DNA of 64,000 nt, from NCBI GenBank assembly GCA_947646015.1, contig CANSEY010000001.1, forward strand, positions 310,001 through 374,000, in the 5' to 3' direction. Positions within the stretch are counted from its first letter, which is position 1, and the number at the start of each line of letters is the position of its first letter. Below the pieces are notes generated by a model. The model ran no database searches and was not told the origin of the DNA. It worked only from the letters and a program-made list of their open reading frames with translations. The DNA is from an uncultured Bacteroides sp. (lineage in GTDB: Bacteria > Bacteroidota > Bacteroidia > Bacteroidales > Bacteroidaceae). Of the stretch, positions 35,335 through 42,892 are shown one piece after another. Position numbers and translations under genes: made by a program.

Positions 35335-37839
35335 TTATTTTTCAGGATTGCGCTTGCTTTCGGCAAGCCGCTTGATAGCCAGTTCGAGGTTACCGCCCAG
35401 CTTTTCGGACAAGGTGAAAAGTTCCATCTTTTCCGTTTCTTCCGTTGTGAACGTGTAATATTCTTCCAAACTCACTTCTGTGGCATATACGGCGGATTGT
35501 GTACCGCCTAAGCCTATCCAAACTTCCTTATATTTCCGGTTGGGATGGTTGGCAAGGTTGATGGAAAGCACCTGTGAACGTTCCTTGTCGGTCAGTCCCA
35601 AAAGGTTCTGTATGCTATCGAATTTATTAAGGTATTTCCGTTGGTCGAGCAGTATCTTACAATCAGAATTGTTTATAATACTCTCTTTTACAATGGGTGA
35701 GGAAATAATATCTTCCACTTCCTGTGTGACTACAATCGCTTCACCGAAATATTTTCTAACGGTTTTGTACAAATATTTTATGTAATCCGCCATATTCGCC
35801 GATGCAATCGCTTTCCATGCTTCTTCAATTAATATTAATTTCCTGATACCCTTTAATTTACGCATCTTATTAATGAACACTTCCATGATGATAATCGTAG
35901 TAATCGGGAACAGGATTTTATGGTCTTTGATATTATCCAACTCAAAGACAATGAAGCGTTTATGCAGTAAATCAAGCTCTTTGTCGGAGTTCAGCAGGTA
36001 ATCGTATTCACCACCTTTATAGTAAGGTTCTAATACATTCAGGAAATTGTCTATATCGAAATCCTTTTCCCGGACGTTCTTTTCTTGCAGGTGCGCCCGG
36101 TAGTCATTCCTCACATACTCGTAGAACGTATTGAAGCAGGGAGTAACGGAACTGTCTTTGGTAATCAGTCCGATATAGGAACTAACAGCGTTCGACAAAG
36201 CCACTTCTTCCGCCCGTGTGGGTGCTTCATCGTCCCTTTTCCACAGGGTCAAGATAAGCGTTTTGATACTCTCTTTCTTCTCAATGTCAAATACCCCATC
36301 CTCTACATAGAAAGGATTAAACGCTATCGGGTTTTCGGTGGTATAGGTAAAGTAAATTCCATCTTCCCCGTGCGTTTTCCGGTTTATCATTTCACACAGA
36401 CCTAAATAACTGTTTCCGGTATCGACCAGCAGGACGTGCGCACCCTGTTCGTAATACTGGCGCACCATGTGGTTGGTGAAGAATGATTTTCCCGAACCGG
36501 ACGGCCCTAAGATAAACTTATTGCGGTTCGTGATAATTCCTTTTTTCATGGGTAAGTCTGAAATGTCAATGTGCAACGGCTTTCCCGTGACCCTATCCAC
36601 CATCTTGATACCAAAGGGGGAAAGCGAACTTTTGTAGTTCGTTTCTTCGGTGAACAGGCAAAGAGCCTGTTCGATGAATGTATAGAAACTTTCTTCCGCC
36701 GGGAAATCCGCCTGATTGCCGGGTATGCCCGCCCAAAACAGGGTCGGCGTATCGGTAGTGTTGTGGCGTGGCTTGCACTCCATAAGTGCGAGCTGTGACC
36801 CCACATCATTTTTAATATGTTTCAGTTCGTCCCGGTCGTCACTCCACGCCATGATATTACAATGGCATCGCACGGAGATAAGCCCCTGTGAATGCGCTTC
36901 GTTCAAATATTCCTCTATCCAAGACTTGTTTATCTGATTGGCACGGCTGTATTTGGAAAGCGAGTGCATATTGCGAGCCATCTTTTCAAACTGTTTCAGG
37001 TTCTCCGTATGGTCGTCAATGAAGATGTACTGGTTATAGATATGGTTACAGGAGAGCAGCACGCCCACCGGAGAAGCAAAAGACAATCTGCAATCGCTCC
37101 GGTCGGTGGATAGCTTTTCATAGCGGGTATCTGTTCCCACTTTGCCCGGCATATCTTCCGCATCCGAAAGGGTATGCAGGCAAAGGATATTGTCGCCAAT
37201 CTTCATTTCGTCAGCACCCAGTGAAATGTCTTTCAATGTGGTGGTGTCGGTTTGTGAGAGTGAAAAGTATTTTTCCACGATACCCGCCGTTTCCTTTGTT
37301 CCGGTTATCTCGTCCGAAGTCAGGCGGGTAAGGGTGATGAAACCGCTATCGTTTATAATGCTTTCAAACTGTCCCACCGCTTCGAGGAACTTTGTAACCG
37401 TTTCCTTGTCCTTTATCTCTTTGGGGACAAGGAAGCCCCGGCAGAGGGTGGAGAAATTACTCTGCATCCGGCTGCGTTCCTTTGTTGTTTTCGTCAGGAA
37501 CAAATAGCAGGTATGGTTTAAGAACGGTCGTTCATTGAAATGCCGTTCAAAGGAACGGGAAAGGAAACTCAAATCATCCTTTTGGATGTCAGGCGCATAG
37601 TTCTCTTTGATGAACCAGTCCTGTTTATGTACGATGCTATAATCAGGCAGCACCTTTACCGCTTTGTTCCAAGCGGAATGTATCGCTTCGTATTCGGCTG
37701 CCGTGACGGTGAACAGTTCGGGCAGTTCCACCCGGAACGCCACCGTTATGTCGGCATCTTTGGAAACGATGCACCCGTTTTCCACCGTGAACAGTGGAAA
37801 CTTGTTTTCCAGCGTGGTAGCTTTTAATATATTTCTCAT
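35335..37839 (-). CDS. traG: TraG, VirB4-type conjugation ATPase
   Basis: 834 residues from ATG 37839 (MRNILKATTLENKFPLF), chosen because it overlaps the traF stop by four bases; a longer frame to 38019 just reads across traF. Walker A GPSGSGKSFF at about 446-455, Walker B region LILIEEAWKAIA, and RteQEVEDII-type motif downstream. It powers assembly and DNA transfer at the cytoplasmic face of the inner membrane. Full length for the family. Confidence 0.95.
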   Translation of the reverse strand: MRNILKATTLENKFPLFTVENGCIVSKDADITVAFRVELPELFTVTAAEYEAIHSAWNKAVKVLPDYSIVHKQDWFIKENYAPDIQKDDLSFLSRSFERHFNERPFLNHTCYLFLTKTTKERSRMQSNFSTLCRGFLVPKEIKDKETVTKFLEAVGQFESIINDSGFITLTRLTSDEITGTKETAGIVEKYFSLSQTDTTTLKDISLGADEMKIGDNILCLHTLSDAEDMPGKVGTDTRYEKLSTDRSDCRLSFASPVGVLLSCNHIYNQYIFIDDHTENLKQFEKMARNMHSLSKYSRANQINKSWIEEYLNEAHSQGLISVRCHCNIMAWSDDRDELKHIKNDVGSQLALMECKPRHNTTDTPTLFWAGIPGNQADFPAEESFYTFIEQALCLFTEETNYKSSLSPFGIKMVDRVTGKPLHIDISDLPMKKGIITNRNKFILGPSGSGKSFFTNHMVRQYYEQGAHVLLVDTGNSYLGLCEMINRKTHGEDGIYFTYTTENPIAFNPFYVEDGVFDIEKKESIKTLILTLWKRDDEAPTRAEEVALSNAVSSYIGLITKDSSVTPCFNTFYEYVRNDYRAHLQEKNVREKDFDIDNFLNVLEPYYKGGEYDYLLNSDKELDLLHKRFIVFELDNIKDHKILFPITTIIIMEVFINKMRKLKGIRKLILIEEAWKAIASANMADYIKYLYKTVRKYFGEAIVVTQEVEDIISSPIVKESIINNSDCKILLDQRKYLNKFDSIQNLLGLTDKERSQVLSINLANHPNRKYKEVWIGLGGTQSAVYATEVSLEEYYTFTTEETEKMELFTLSEKLGGNLELAIKRLAESKRNPEK

Positions 37840-38162
37840 TTCGATGCTTGTTTTAAATGGAATAATCGGGATATGGCTTTGCGGTTGATGATATGGAAAG
37901 GGTGGCTTTTGCGTGCGGACAATTTCATTAACCCATGTGTCCCGTACTTCTCGTTCAGCCGGAATGTCTGCCATACAAGCAGCGTTGCCGAGGTAACGCC
38001 GAAGATGATGCACACCCACTGGTTAATACCCACCATGTACATGATGATGAAAAGCACGAACAGGGCTAACAGCCCGCCCGCAAAAATGAAAAGATACTGG
38101 CTTTTCAACCCTTTAAACTCAACTGGCTTGCCTATCCCCCTATTAATCGGATAGTCTGCCAT
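37836..38162 (-). CDS. traF: Conjugal transfer protein TraF (DUF4133, VirB3-like)
   Basis: 108 residues from ATG 38162 (MADYPINRGIGKPVEFKGLKSQYL). Two adjacent membrane segments (YLFIFAGGLLALFVLFIIMYM and WVCIIFGVTSATLLVW). It fits VirB3-like partners of VirB4 and is translationally coupled to traG through an ATGA overlap. Confidence 0.92.
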   Translation of the reverse strand: MADYPINRGIGKPVEFKGLKSQYLFIFAGGLLALFVLFIIMYMVGINQWVCIIFGVTSATLLVWQTFRLNEKYGTHGLMKLSARKSHPFHIINRKAISRLFHLKQASK

Positions 38163-38172
38163 GTCCGTTCTT

Positions 38173-38469
38173 TTAGAGGAAGAATGAACGCAAGATGGTG
38201 GCAGCCACAATCAAAAAGATACACGCACCGAACCATGAAGCCGCCGTTTTACTGGTATCAGGGTCGCCACTGCTGAACTTTCCATATACTTTCACGCCGC
38301 CAATCAAGCCGACCACCGCACCGATAGCGTAAATTAACTTTGTCGCCGGGTCGAAATAACTGGTTACCATGTTGGTAGCTTCGGTAATACCCGCCATGCC
38401 GTTACCCTGTGCAAAAGCGGAGGATGCAGCCAAAAGCACGGCTGCCGAAAAGAGAACTTTCTTTTTCAT
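38173..38469 (-). CDS. traE: Conjugal transfer protein TraE (DUF4134, VirB2-like)
   Basis: 98 residues with an N-terminal signal (to AFAQG) and two hydrophobic stretches (LIYAIGAVVGLIGGVKVYG and IFLIVAATILRSFFL). Size and layout fit the pilin-like VirB2 position. First gene after a 164-bp leader that contains hairpins and a possible small-RNA target. Confidence 0.92.
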   Translation of the reverse strand: MKKKVLFSAAVLLAASSAFAQGNGMAGITEATNMVTSYFDPATKLIYAIGAVVGLIGGVKVYGKFSSGDPDTSKTAASWFGACIFLIVAATILRSFFL

Positions 38470-38633
38470 TATAAATACATTGTTTTTAAATTGCCGGACG
38501 GGTGGATAGTCCGCCCGGCGGAGTGATTAATAATTGAATTTTTGTGGTTGCGGGGAATGTTCCCCGTGTTCGGGAAAGTTTGTTTTTAACCGTACTCTCT
38601 TTGTTTCATCATCTTATTATTTAAAGTTTACCA
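38470..38633 (-). promoter_or_regulatory. Structured leader before traE
   Basis: The gap between traD and traE has a GC-rich inverted repeat (about 38493-38521) and a perfect CGGGGA-ATGT-TCCCCG hairpin (38551-38566). Between them, 38530-38550 is complementary as RNA to the putative RteR-like region after topoisomerase III (one-base bulge). This suggests a control point inside the tra operon. Confidence 0.45.
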
Positions 38634-39314
38634 TTAAAGAAAATCGTTCATGTCAAAGGCTGCCATTTCATCATTTCCGGCAGCCGGGACAGTAGTGGGT
38701 ACGGGTATCTCATGCTTTTGTAAAAGTTCCGCTACCCGTGACCTGCCCCCGTTAATCTGTTCCACCAGCGAATGAAACAGGTTTGTTTCCGTCCGGCAGA
38801 TGGTTTGCACCGCTTGCCGTTCTTCCGTGTCGGACGCTTGTTTTACCTGAATGACCTGTACCATTTGCCCCAGTTCCCCCAGCGTGATACCCTGTGCCAT
38901 TTCAGGCTCACCGTTTCCCATGTAACAGGCGATTTCTTCCGCTTCGATTTCTTCCGGCGAAACGTCCGTTTCTTGCACACCTTCCGTTTCAAATTCCATT
39001 TCAAATTCGGTTTCAATCGCTTGCGCAGCAGGCGTTTCTATCACCGTTTCATCGCTTTGCGGGACAAATATAGAAGCATTATCAACCCCTTTTGAAAGGT
39101 GTCCTAAGATGTCCCCGTTTGTCCTCATTTGTCCCATCCGGTAACGGCTTGCACCTACAAGGCAATCACCGTTTCCGGTTTTAACGGTCGGTTTGCTTTC
39201 CGGTTGTTCCGGCTGCTTTTTCCTGCCCGTAAACCATGTTCCCAAGCTATCCCGGTATCGCCATAAGAGAACGGCGTAATACAGGAGCGTTCCGATAATA
39301 AACCATTTCAACAT
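38634..39314 (-). CDS. traD: Conjugal transfer protein TraD
   Basis: 226 residues from ATG 39314 (MLKWFIIGTLLYYAVLLWRYRDSL), 1 bp after the stop of the upstream gene; an upstream in-frame TTG is less likely. One N-terminal membrane helix, then a disordered acidic stretch (ETEFEMEFETEGVQETDVSPEE) and a C-terminal helical domain (NLFHSLVEQINGGRSRVAELLQKHEIPVP). Its role in transfer is unclear. The coding sequence contains a 74-bp iteron site. Confidence 0.8.
   Translation of the reverse strand: MLKWFIIGTLLYYAVLLWRYRDSLGTWFTGRKKQPEQPESKPTVKTGNGDCLVGASRYRMGQMRTNGDILGHLSKGVDNASIFVPQSDETVIETPAAQAIETEFEMEFETEGVQETDVSPEEIEAEEIACYMGNGEPEMAQGITLGELGQMVQVIQVKQASDTEERQAVQTICRTETNLFHSLVEQINGGRSRVAELLQKHEIPVPTTVPAAGNDEMAAFDMNDFL
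39061..39134. repeat. TGTCC iteron site 1, inside traD
   Basis: TGTCC occurs at 39100, 39110, 39120 and 39130: four direct repeats with an exact 10-bp period. An inverted GGGACAAATA element sits at 39061, 39 bp from the first repeat. Site 2 (40876-40949) has the same geometry. Confidence 0.75.
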
Positions 39315-39315
39315 A

Positions 39316-39786
39316 TCAGAACGGCTTTTCAAATTTGCTTTCGTACAGTTCGTTTATCTCGTCCTGAAACTGGTCGAAATGCCGGAGCAGGATATTTTCT
39401 ACATAGCTGCTCACGGTCGCCTTGCGTCCGCCGATAACGGTTACGATCTTCATCAGCTTTTCATGGGTGGTACGGCTGACGTATAACGGCTGGCGGTCGG
39501 TCAAGTCCACCCGCATGAAATAGGTTTCCCGGTAATCGCACGGAGCGTTCTTTTTCCGGCGGGCAGGTTCTTTCACGGTCTTTTCTTCCTTTGGTTCTGC
39601 CTTGATTTCCCCTTTATCTGCCGTTTCCACTGTACCAGTTTTATAATCCGGTTTATCCGGTGTTTCTATTTTCGTTTCCATTGCCGCCGATGGCGTTTCC
39701 TGTTTCTTCACGGGCAAGCCCTGTGAGATAATCTCTTTCATAAAATCCTCGTCAATTTGCGGTTTCCCGCCGCTTTGCTTTGCCAT
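39316..39786 (-). CDS. DUF3408 protein (TraB-like), probable ribbon-helix-helix DNA binder
   Basis: 156 residues. Charged, flexible first 85 residues, then a compact C-terminal domain (YRETYFMRVDLTDRQPLYVSRTTHEKLMKIVTVIGGRKATVSSYVENILLRHF). One strand followed by two helices is the ribbon-helix-helix pattern. Placed directly after the ParA-like gene, it could be the DNA-binding partner of that ATPase, with the iteron sites as target. Family assignment is good; the partner role is inferred. Confidence 0.82.
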   Translation of the reverse strand: MAKQSGGKPQIDEDFMKEIISQGLPVKKQETPSAAMETKIETPDKPDYKTGTVETADKGEIKAEPKEEKTVKEPARRKKNAPCDYRETYFMRVDLTDRQPLYVSRTTHEKLMKIVTVIGGRKATVSSYVENILLRHFDQFQDEINELYESKFEKPF

Positions 39787-39790
39787 GTCG

Positions 39791-40552
39791 TTATAGTTTT
39801 ATAAGGTATGCGATTTCGGTTATCAGTTCTTCCATGTTACTACCCTTTACCAGCCGTTTGTCCGCCGGGAACAGCGTAGAACGGAACACGGTTTTACGCT
39901 GTGCGTCCAGTTCTTTCTTGAACCGCTTGGTGTCCGGGATAAATACTTTCATAAGGGGCAGTTCCAGTTCTCCGATGGTCTGCTCATACAGGGTGTAGAG
40001 GTCTGTTTTTTCCCTGCCATCTACCATGTTCCAAAACAGGTGCAGCCCTTGCAGTCGGCACGCTTCATTCTTTACCAGTAGTTTATGGATAGCCACCGCA
40101 AAGGAAAGGCTGCTTTCCAACACTACCCGGTCGGCGGCTATGGGGGTGAAAATGTAATCCATTCCTGAAAGGGAGTGGATAACGCCCTCACTGTTCACCG
40201 TGCCGGGCAGGTCGAAAAAGACCACATCGTAATCCGATCCGGCAGACGCAAGATATTCATCCGCCGTTTTTATCGCTTCGTCCGGTGAACTGCATAGCAC
40301 CGGGTACGCTTTCTTTCCCAACGCTTTGAACTGGTGAAAGGCAAGCTGTTTGTAATAATCATCCCCATTTACCTGTTCGGCATCCCGTTTGCGCATGGCA
40401 CTGATACTATGTTGCGGATAATCGCAATCCACTACCGCCACATTATACCCCTTCAGGTAATACAGGTAACTTGCCACCAACACGGTGAACGTTGTTTTGC
40501 CGACCCCACCCTTTTGGGTGGAGAAAGCCACATACAAGGTTTCTTTCTTCAT
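39791..40552 (-). CDS. traA: ParA-like ATPase (TraA)
   Basis: 253 residues with the deviant Walker A motif QKGGVGKTTF (13-22), switch region AVVDCDYPQHS and FFDLPGTVN Walker B. MinD/ParA ATPases move DNA or complexes on the nucleoid. In CTnDOT-type elements the gene heads the tra operon. Its ATG overlaps the stop of the upstream small gene (ATGA), and the DUF3408 gene is 4 bp downstream. Confidence 0.92.
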   Translation of the reverse strand: MKKETLYVAFSTQKGGVGKTTFTVLVASYLYYLKGYNVAVVDCDYPQHSISAMRKRDAEQVNGDDYYKQLAFHQFKALGKKAYPVLCSSPDEAIKTADEYLASAGSDYDVVFFDLPGTVNSEGVIHSLSGMDYIFTPIAADRVVLESSLSFAVAIHKLLVKNEACRLQGLHLFWNMVDGREKTDLYTLYEQTIGELELPLMKVFIPDTKRFKKELDAQRKTVFRSTLFPADKRLVKGSNMEELITEIAYLIKL

Positions 40553-40854
40553 TGTAATACTGATTTATTGTGATACATCTTTGTTGTTTTCCATCCGTGC
40601 AGGTTGCCGGATGGTTTGCTTTCGTTCCGTGTTGAAAGCTCGAAAGTCGGAATGATTGTTTCCTTTCTGCAAAGGCAGCTTGCTTTCTTTGCAGACCGTT
40701 TTCTTTCCCGATTGAAAGGCTGTTTCTTTTCAATCATTCCATCCGGTTTGTTTTCTTGCTCTCCTGAAAGATTGCAATCTTGAAATCTTGTTTTCAAGTT
40801 TTCAAATCCGCTTTCTTTCCGTCCGCATTTCGCTGCATATTTCAATATATCCAT
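40549..40854 (-). CDS. Small basic protein coupled to traA
   Basis: 101 residues from ATG 40854 (MDILKYAAKCGRKESGFENLKTRF), very rich in Lys, Arg and Ser and with no hydrophobic core. The stop overlaps the traA ATG by four bases, which is the main support that it is real. The underlying DNA has many CTTTCTTT-type runs, so the composition could be repeat-driven. Function unknown; possibly DNA-binding near oriT. Confidence 0.5.
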   Translation of the reverse strand: MDILKYAAKCGRKESGFENLKTRFQDCNLSGEQENKPDGMIEKKQPFNRERKRSAKKASCLCRKETIIPTFELSTRNESKPSGNLHGWKTTKMYHNKSVLQ

Positions 40855-40875
40855 ATTGCTTTCTTTCTTAAATCC

Positions 40876-40949
40876 GGGACAAATAAACGTAGAAAAACAG
40901 CCCCTTTTGAAAGGTGTCCTCAAATGTCCCCGTTTGTCCTTATTTGTCC
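40876..40949. repeat. TGTCC iteron site 2, upstream of the traA operon
   Basis: TGTCC at 40915, 40925, 40935 and 40945 with exact 10-bp spacing, and an inverted GGGACAAATA at 40876, again 39 bp from the first. About 75 bp long and roughly 80% identical to the site in traD. Lies between the tra and mob operons. Confidence 0.78.
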
Positions 40950-40954
40950 TATAA

Positions 40955-41211
40955 CCCGCTATTTCACAGCATCTTTAATACCTGTTACTTTGCAACCGAA
41001 AGGTATCGGTCAGGCTAACCAAGCCCCCGCCGCCGGGAGCGTTCCAATATCCGCTAACTCCAATCCGTCCGTAGGCGGATTTTTATTTGCACTGGCAAAT
41101 AGCAAGGTGTGTTCTAAGCAGCTTGAAATTCTTTCAGCAGCTTTGAACGCCTTGCCCGGACGAAGCCGGGATAGGGTCACTCCGAAGTCGTAACCCTTTA
41201 AAGAAAGAAGC
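40955..41211. other. tra-mob intergenic region, probable oriT
   Basis: The remainder of the 357-bp gap (40855-41211) between divergent tra and mob operons. It holds several inverted repeats: ATCCGC...GCGGAT (about 41048-41080), CCCGG-ACGAAG-CCGGG (about 41155-41171) and AGGGT...ACCCT (about 41173-41196). In related elements oriT lies next to the mob genes. The nick site cannot be fixed from sequence alone. Confidence 0.5.
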
Positions 41212-41649
41212 ATGAAACAGAAAAATGAAAATGCGCCCCGTCCGGGTGGCGCAGGACGAAAACCCAAAGCAGACCCGGCGGTGTTCCGGTATTCTATCAG
41301 CTTCAATGCGATAGACCACGCCCGCTTTTTGGCGTTGTTCGACCAGTCCGGTATGCGCACGAAAGCGCACTTTATCACCGCCCGCATCTTCGGCGAATCG
41401 TTCAAAGTGATTAAAATCGACAAGGCGGCGGTAGAATATTATACCCGGCTGACCGCTTTATATTCCCAGTACAGGGGTATTGCCGTGAATTATAATCAGA
41501 TGGTAAAGGCTCTCAATACCAATTTTTCAGAGAAGAAAGCTCTCGCATTTCTCTATAAACTGGAAAAGGCAACGATGGAACTTGCCGACCTGAACCGCCA
41601 AATTATTGAACTGACCCGTGAGTTTGAAACAAGATGGTTGCAAAGATAA
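41212..41649 (+). CDS. mobA: Mobilization protein MobA (relaxosome accessory)
   Basis: 145 residues. Basic N-terminus (PRPGGAGRKPKADP), then FRYSISFNAIDHARFLALFDQSG, a probable ribbon-helix-helix DNA-binding segment, and a helical C-terminus with AVNYNQMVKALN. Such proteins bind oriT and help the relaxase. The stop overlaps mobB by 16 bp. Confidence 0.88.
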   Translation: MKQKNENAPRPGGAGRKPKADPAVFRYSISFNAIDHARFLALFDQSGMRTKAHFITARIFGESFKVIKIDKAAVEYYTRLTALYSQYRGIAVNYNQMVKALNTNFSEKKALAFLYKLEKATMELADLNRQIIELTREFETRWLQR

Positions 41650-42872
41650 GTGTAGGCAGTTCCCTGTTTGGTGCGCTCGCTTACAACCAAAACAAGGTCG
41701 ATGAAGAACAGGGAAAGGTACTTTTAAGTAACCGTATGTTTGAAAGTGAGGACGGAAATTTCAGCATCCGGCGGTGTATGGAGTGTTTCGATATGCACCT
41801 GCCCGCAGACCTGAAAACGGAAAAACCGATTATCCATATCTCCCTGAACCCGCACCCGGACGATGTGCTTTCCGATAGCCAGCTTGCGGATATTGCCAAA
41901 GAGTATATGGATAAGTTAGGGTACGGCAATCAGCCGTATATGGTGTACAAGCACTGCGATATTGCAAGGCATCATATACATATCGTTTCCATCCGGGTAG
42001 ATGATACGGGCAAGAAGATAAATGATAAGTTCGAACATGTACGCAGCAAACAAATCACCCGTGAACTGGAACAGAAGTACGGGCTGCATCCGGCGGAGAA
42101 AAAGCAGGTAGCCGACCGTCCCGAACTTAAAAAGGTGGACTACCGGGCAGGGGATGTAAAGCACCAGTTATCCAATACGGTGAAAGCCCTTGCCGGAAGT
42201 TACCGTTTCCAGAGTTTCACCGAGTACAAAGCACTGCTATCTATATATAATGTACAGGCGGAAGAAGTGAAAGGGGAAGTGAACGGCAAACCTTATAACG
42301 GTATTGTCTATTCGGCGACCAATGACAAAGGAGAAAAGCAGGGAAACCCGTTCAAATCTTCTTCTTTGGGTAAGTCGGTAGGTTACGAAGCCATCCAAAG
42401 GCACATCAAGAAATCCGCAAAGGACATTCAGGGCAAGAACCTGAAAGAACGCACCCGCCGGACGGTCGGCGCAGTGATGAAATCCATCCGCAGCCGGGAA
42501 CAGTTTATTACGGAGTTGAAAGCGAAAGGAATAGATGTGCTGTTCCGGCAGAACGATACAGGCAGGATATACGGTGTAACATTCATCGACCACGAAAACC
42601 GTACCGTCCTAAACGGTTCTCGTTTGGGAAAGGAGTTTTCCGCCAATGTGTTTAACGACCTGTTTACAGGCTCCCGCAGTTTGACGGGAAACAGTAAACA
42701 GGAAACGCAGGAACACGTACCGGAATTTAACCCGACCGGACACTTTTCAAATACAGGCAAAGCCATTGCGGGACTGTTCAGCCTGTTTTCCGGTGGTGAC
42801 GATACGCCACCCGACAACCGACAAGTTCCACCACCCAAGAAGAAAAAGAAGAAGAAACAAAAACGTATTTAG
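41634..42872 (+). CDS. mobB: Relaxase MobB
   Basis: 412 residues with an N-terminal relaxase domain. The metal-binding histidine cluster ARHHIHIVS is at about 110-118, and a candidate nucleophile Tyr lies in the N-terminal ALAYNQNKV. A long linker with KNLKERTRRTVGAVM follows, and the C-terminus is very basic (PPPKKKKKKKQKRI). It nicks one strand at oriT and leads it through the transfer channel. Coupled to mobA and followed by the coupling protein. Confidence 0.92.
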   Translation: MVAKISVGSSLFGALAYNQNKVDEEQGKVLLSNRMFESEDGNFSIRRCMECFDMHLPADLKTEKPIIHISLNPHPDDVLSDSQLADIAKEYMDKLGYGNQPYMVYKHCDIARHHIHIVSIRVDDTGKKINDKFEHVRSKQITRELEQKYGLHPAEKKQVADRPELKKVDYRAGDVKHQLSNTVKALAGSYRFQSFTEYKALLSIYNVQAEEVKGEVNGKPYNGIVYSATNDKGEKQGNPFKSSSLGKSVGYEAIQRHIKKSAKDIQGKNLKERTRRTVGAVMKSIRSREQFITELKAKGIDVLFRQNDTGRIYGVTFIDHENRTVLNGSRLGKEFSANVFNDLFTGSRSLTGNSKQETQEHVPEFNPTGHFSNTGKAIAGLFSLFSGGDDTPPDNRQVPPPKKKKKKKQKRI

Positions 42873-42892
42873 TAATCCTAAAAAATTCAATT

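Noticed and set aside
40443-40733. 96-codon minus-strand frame over the start of traA
   Set aside because: Overlaps the well-supported ParA-like gene and the coupled small gene; composition reflects CTTTC repeats.
39061-40949. Iterons as a plasmid-type replication origin
   Set aside because: No Rep initiator gene lies close; the ParA-like and ribbon-helix-helix pair explains the repeats better.
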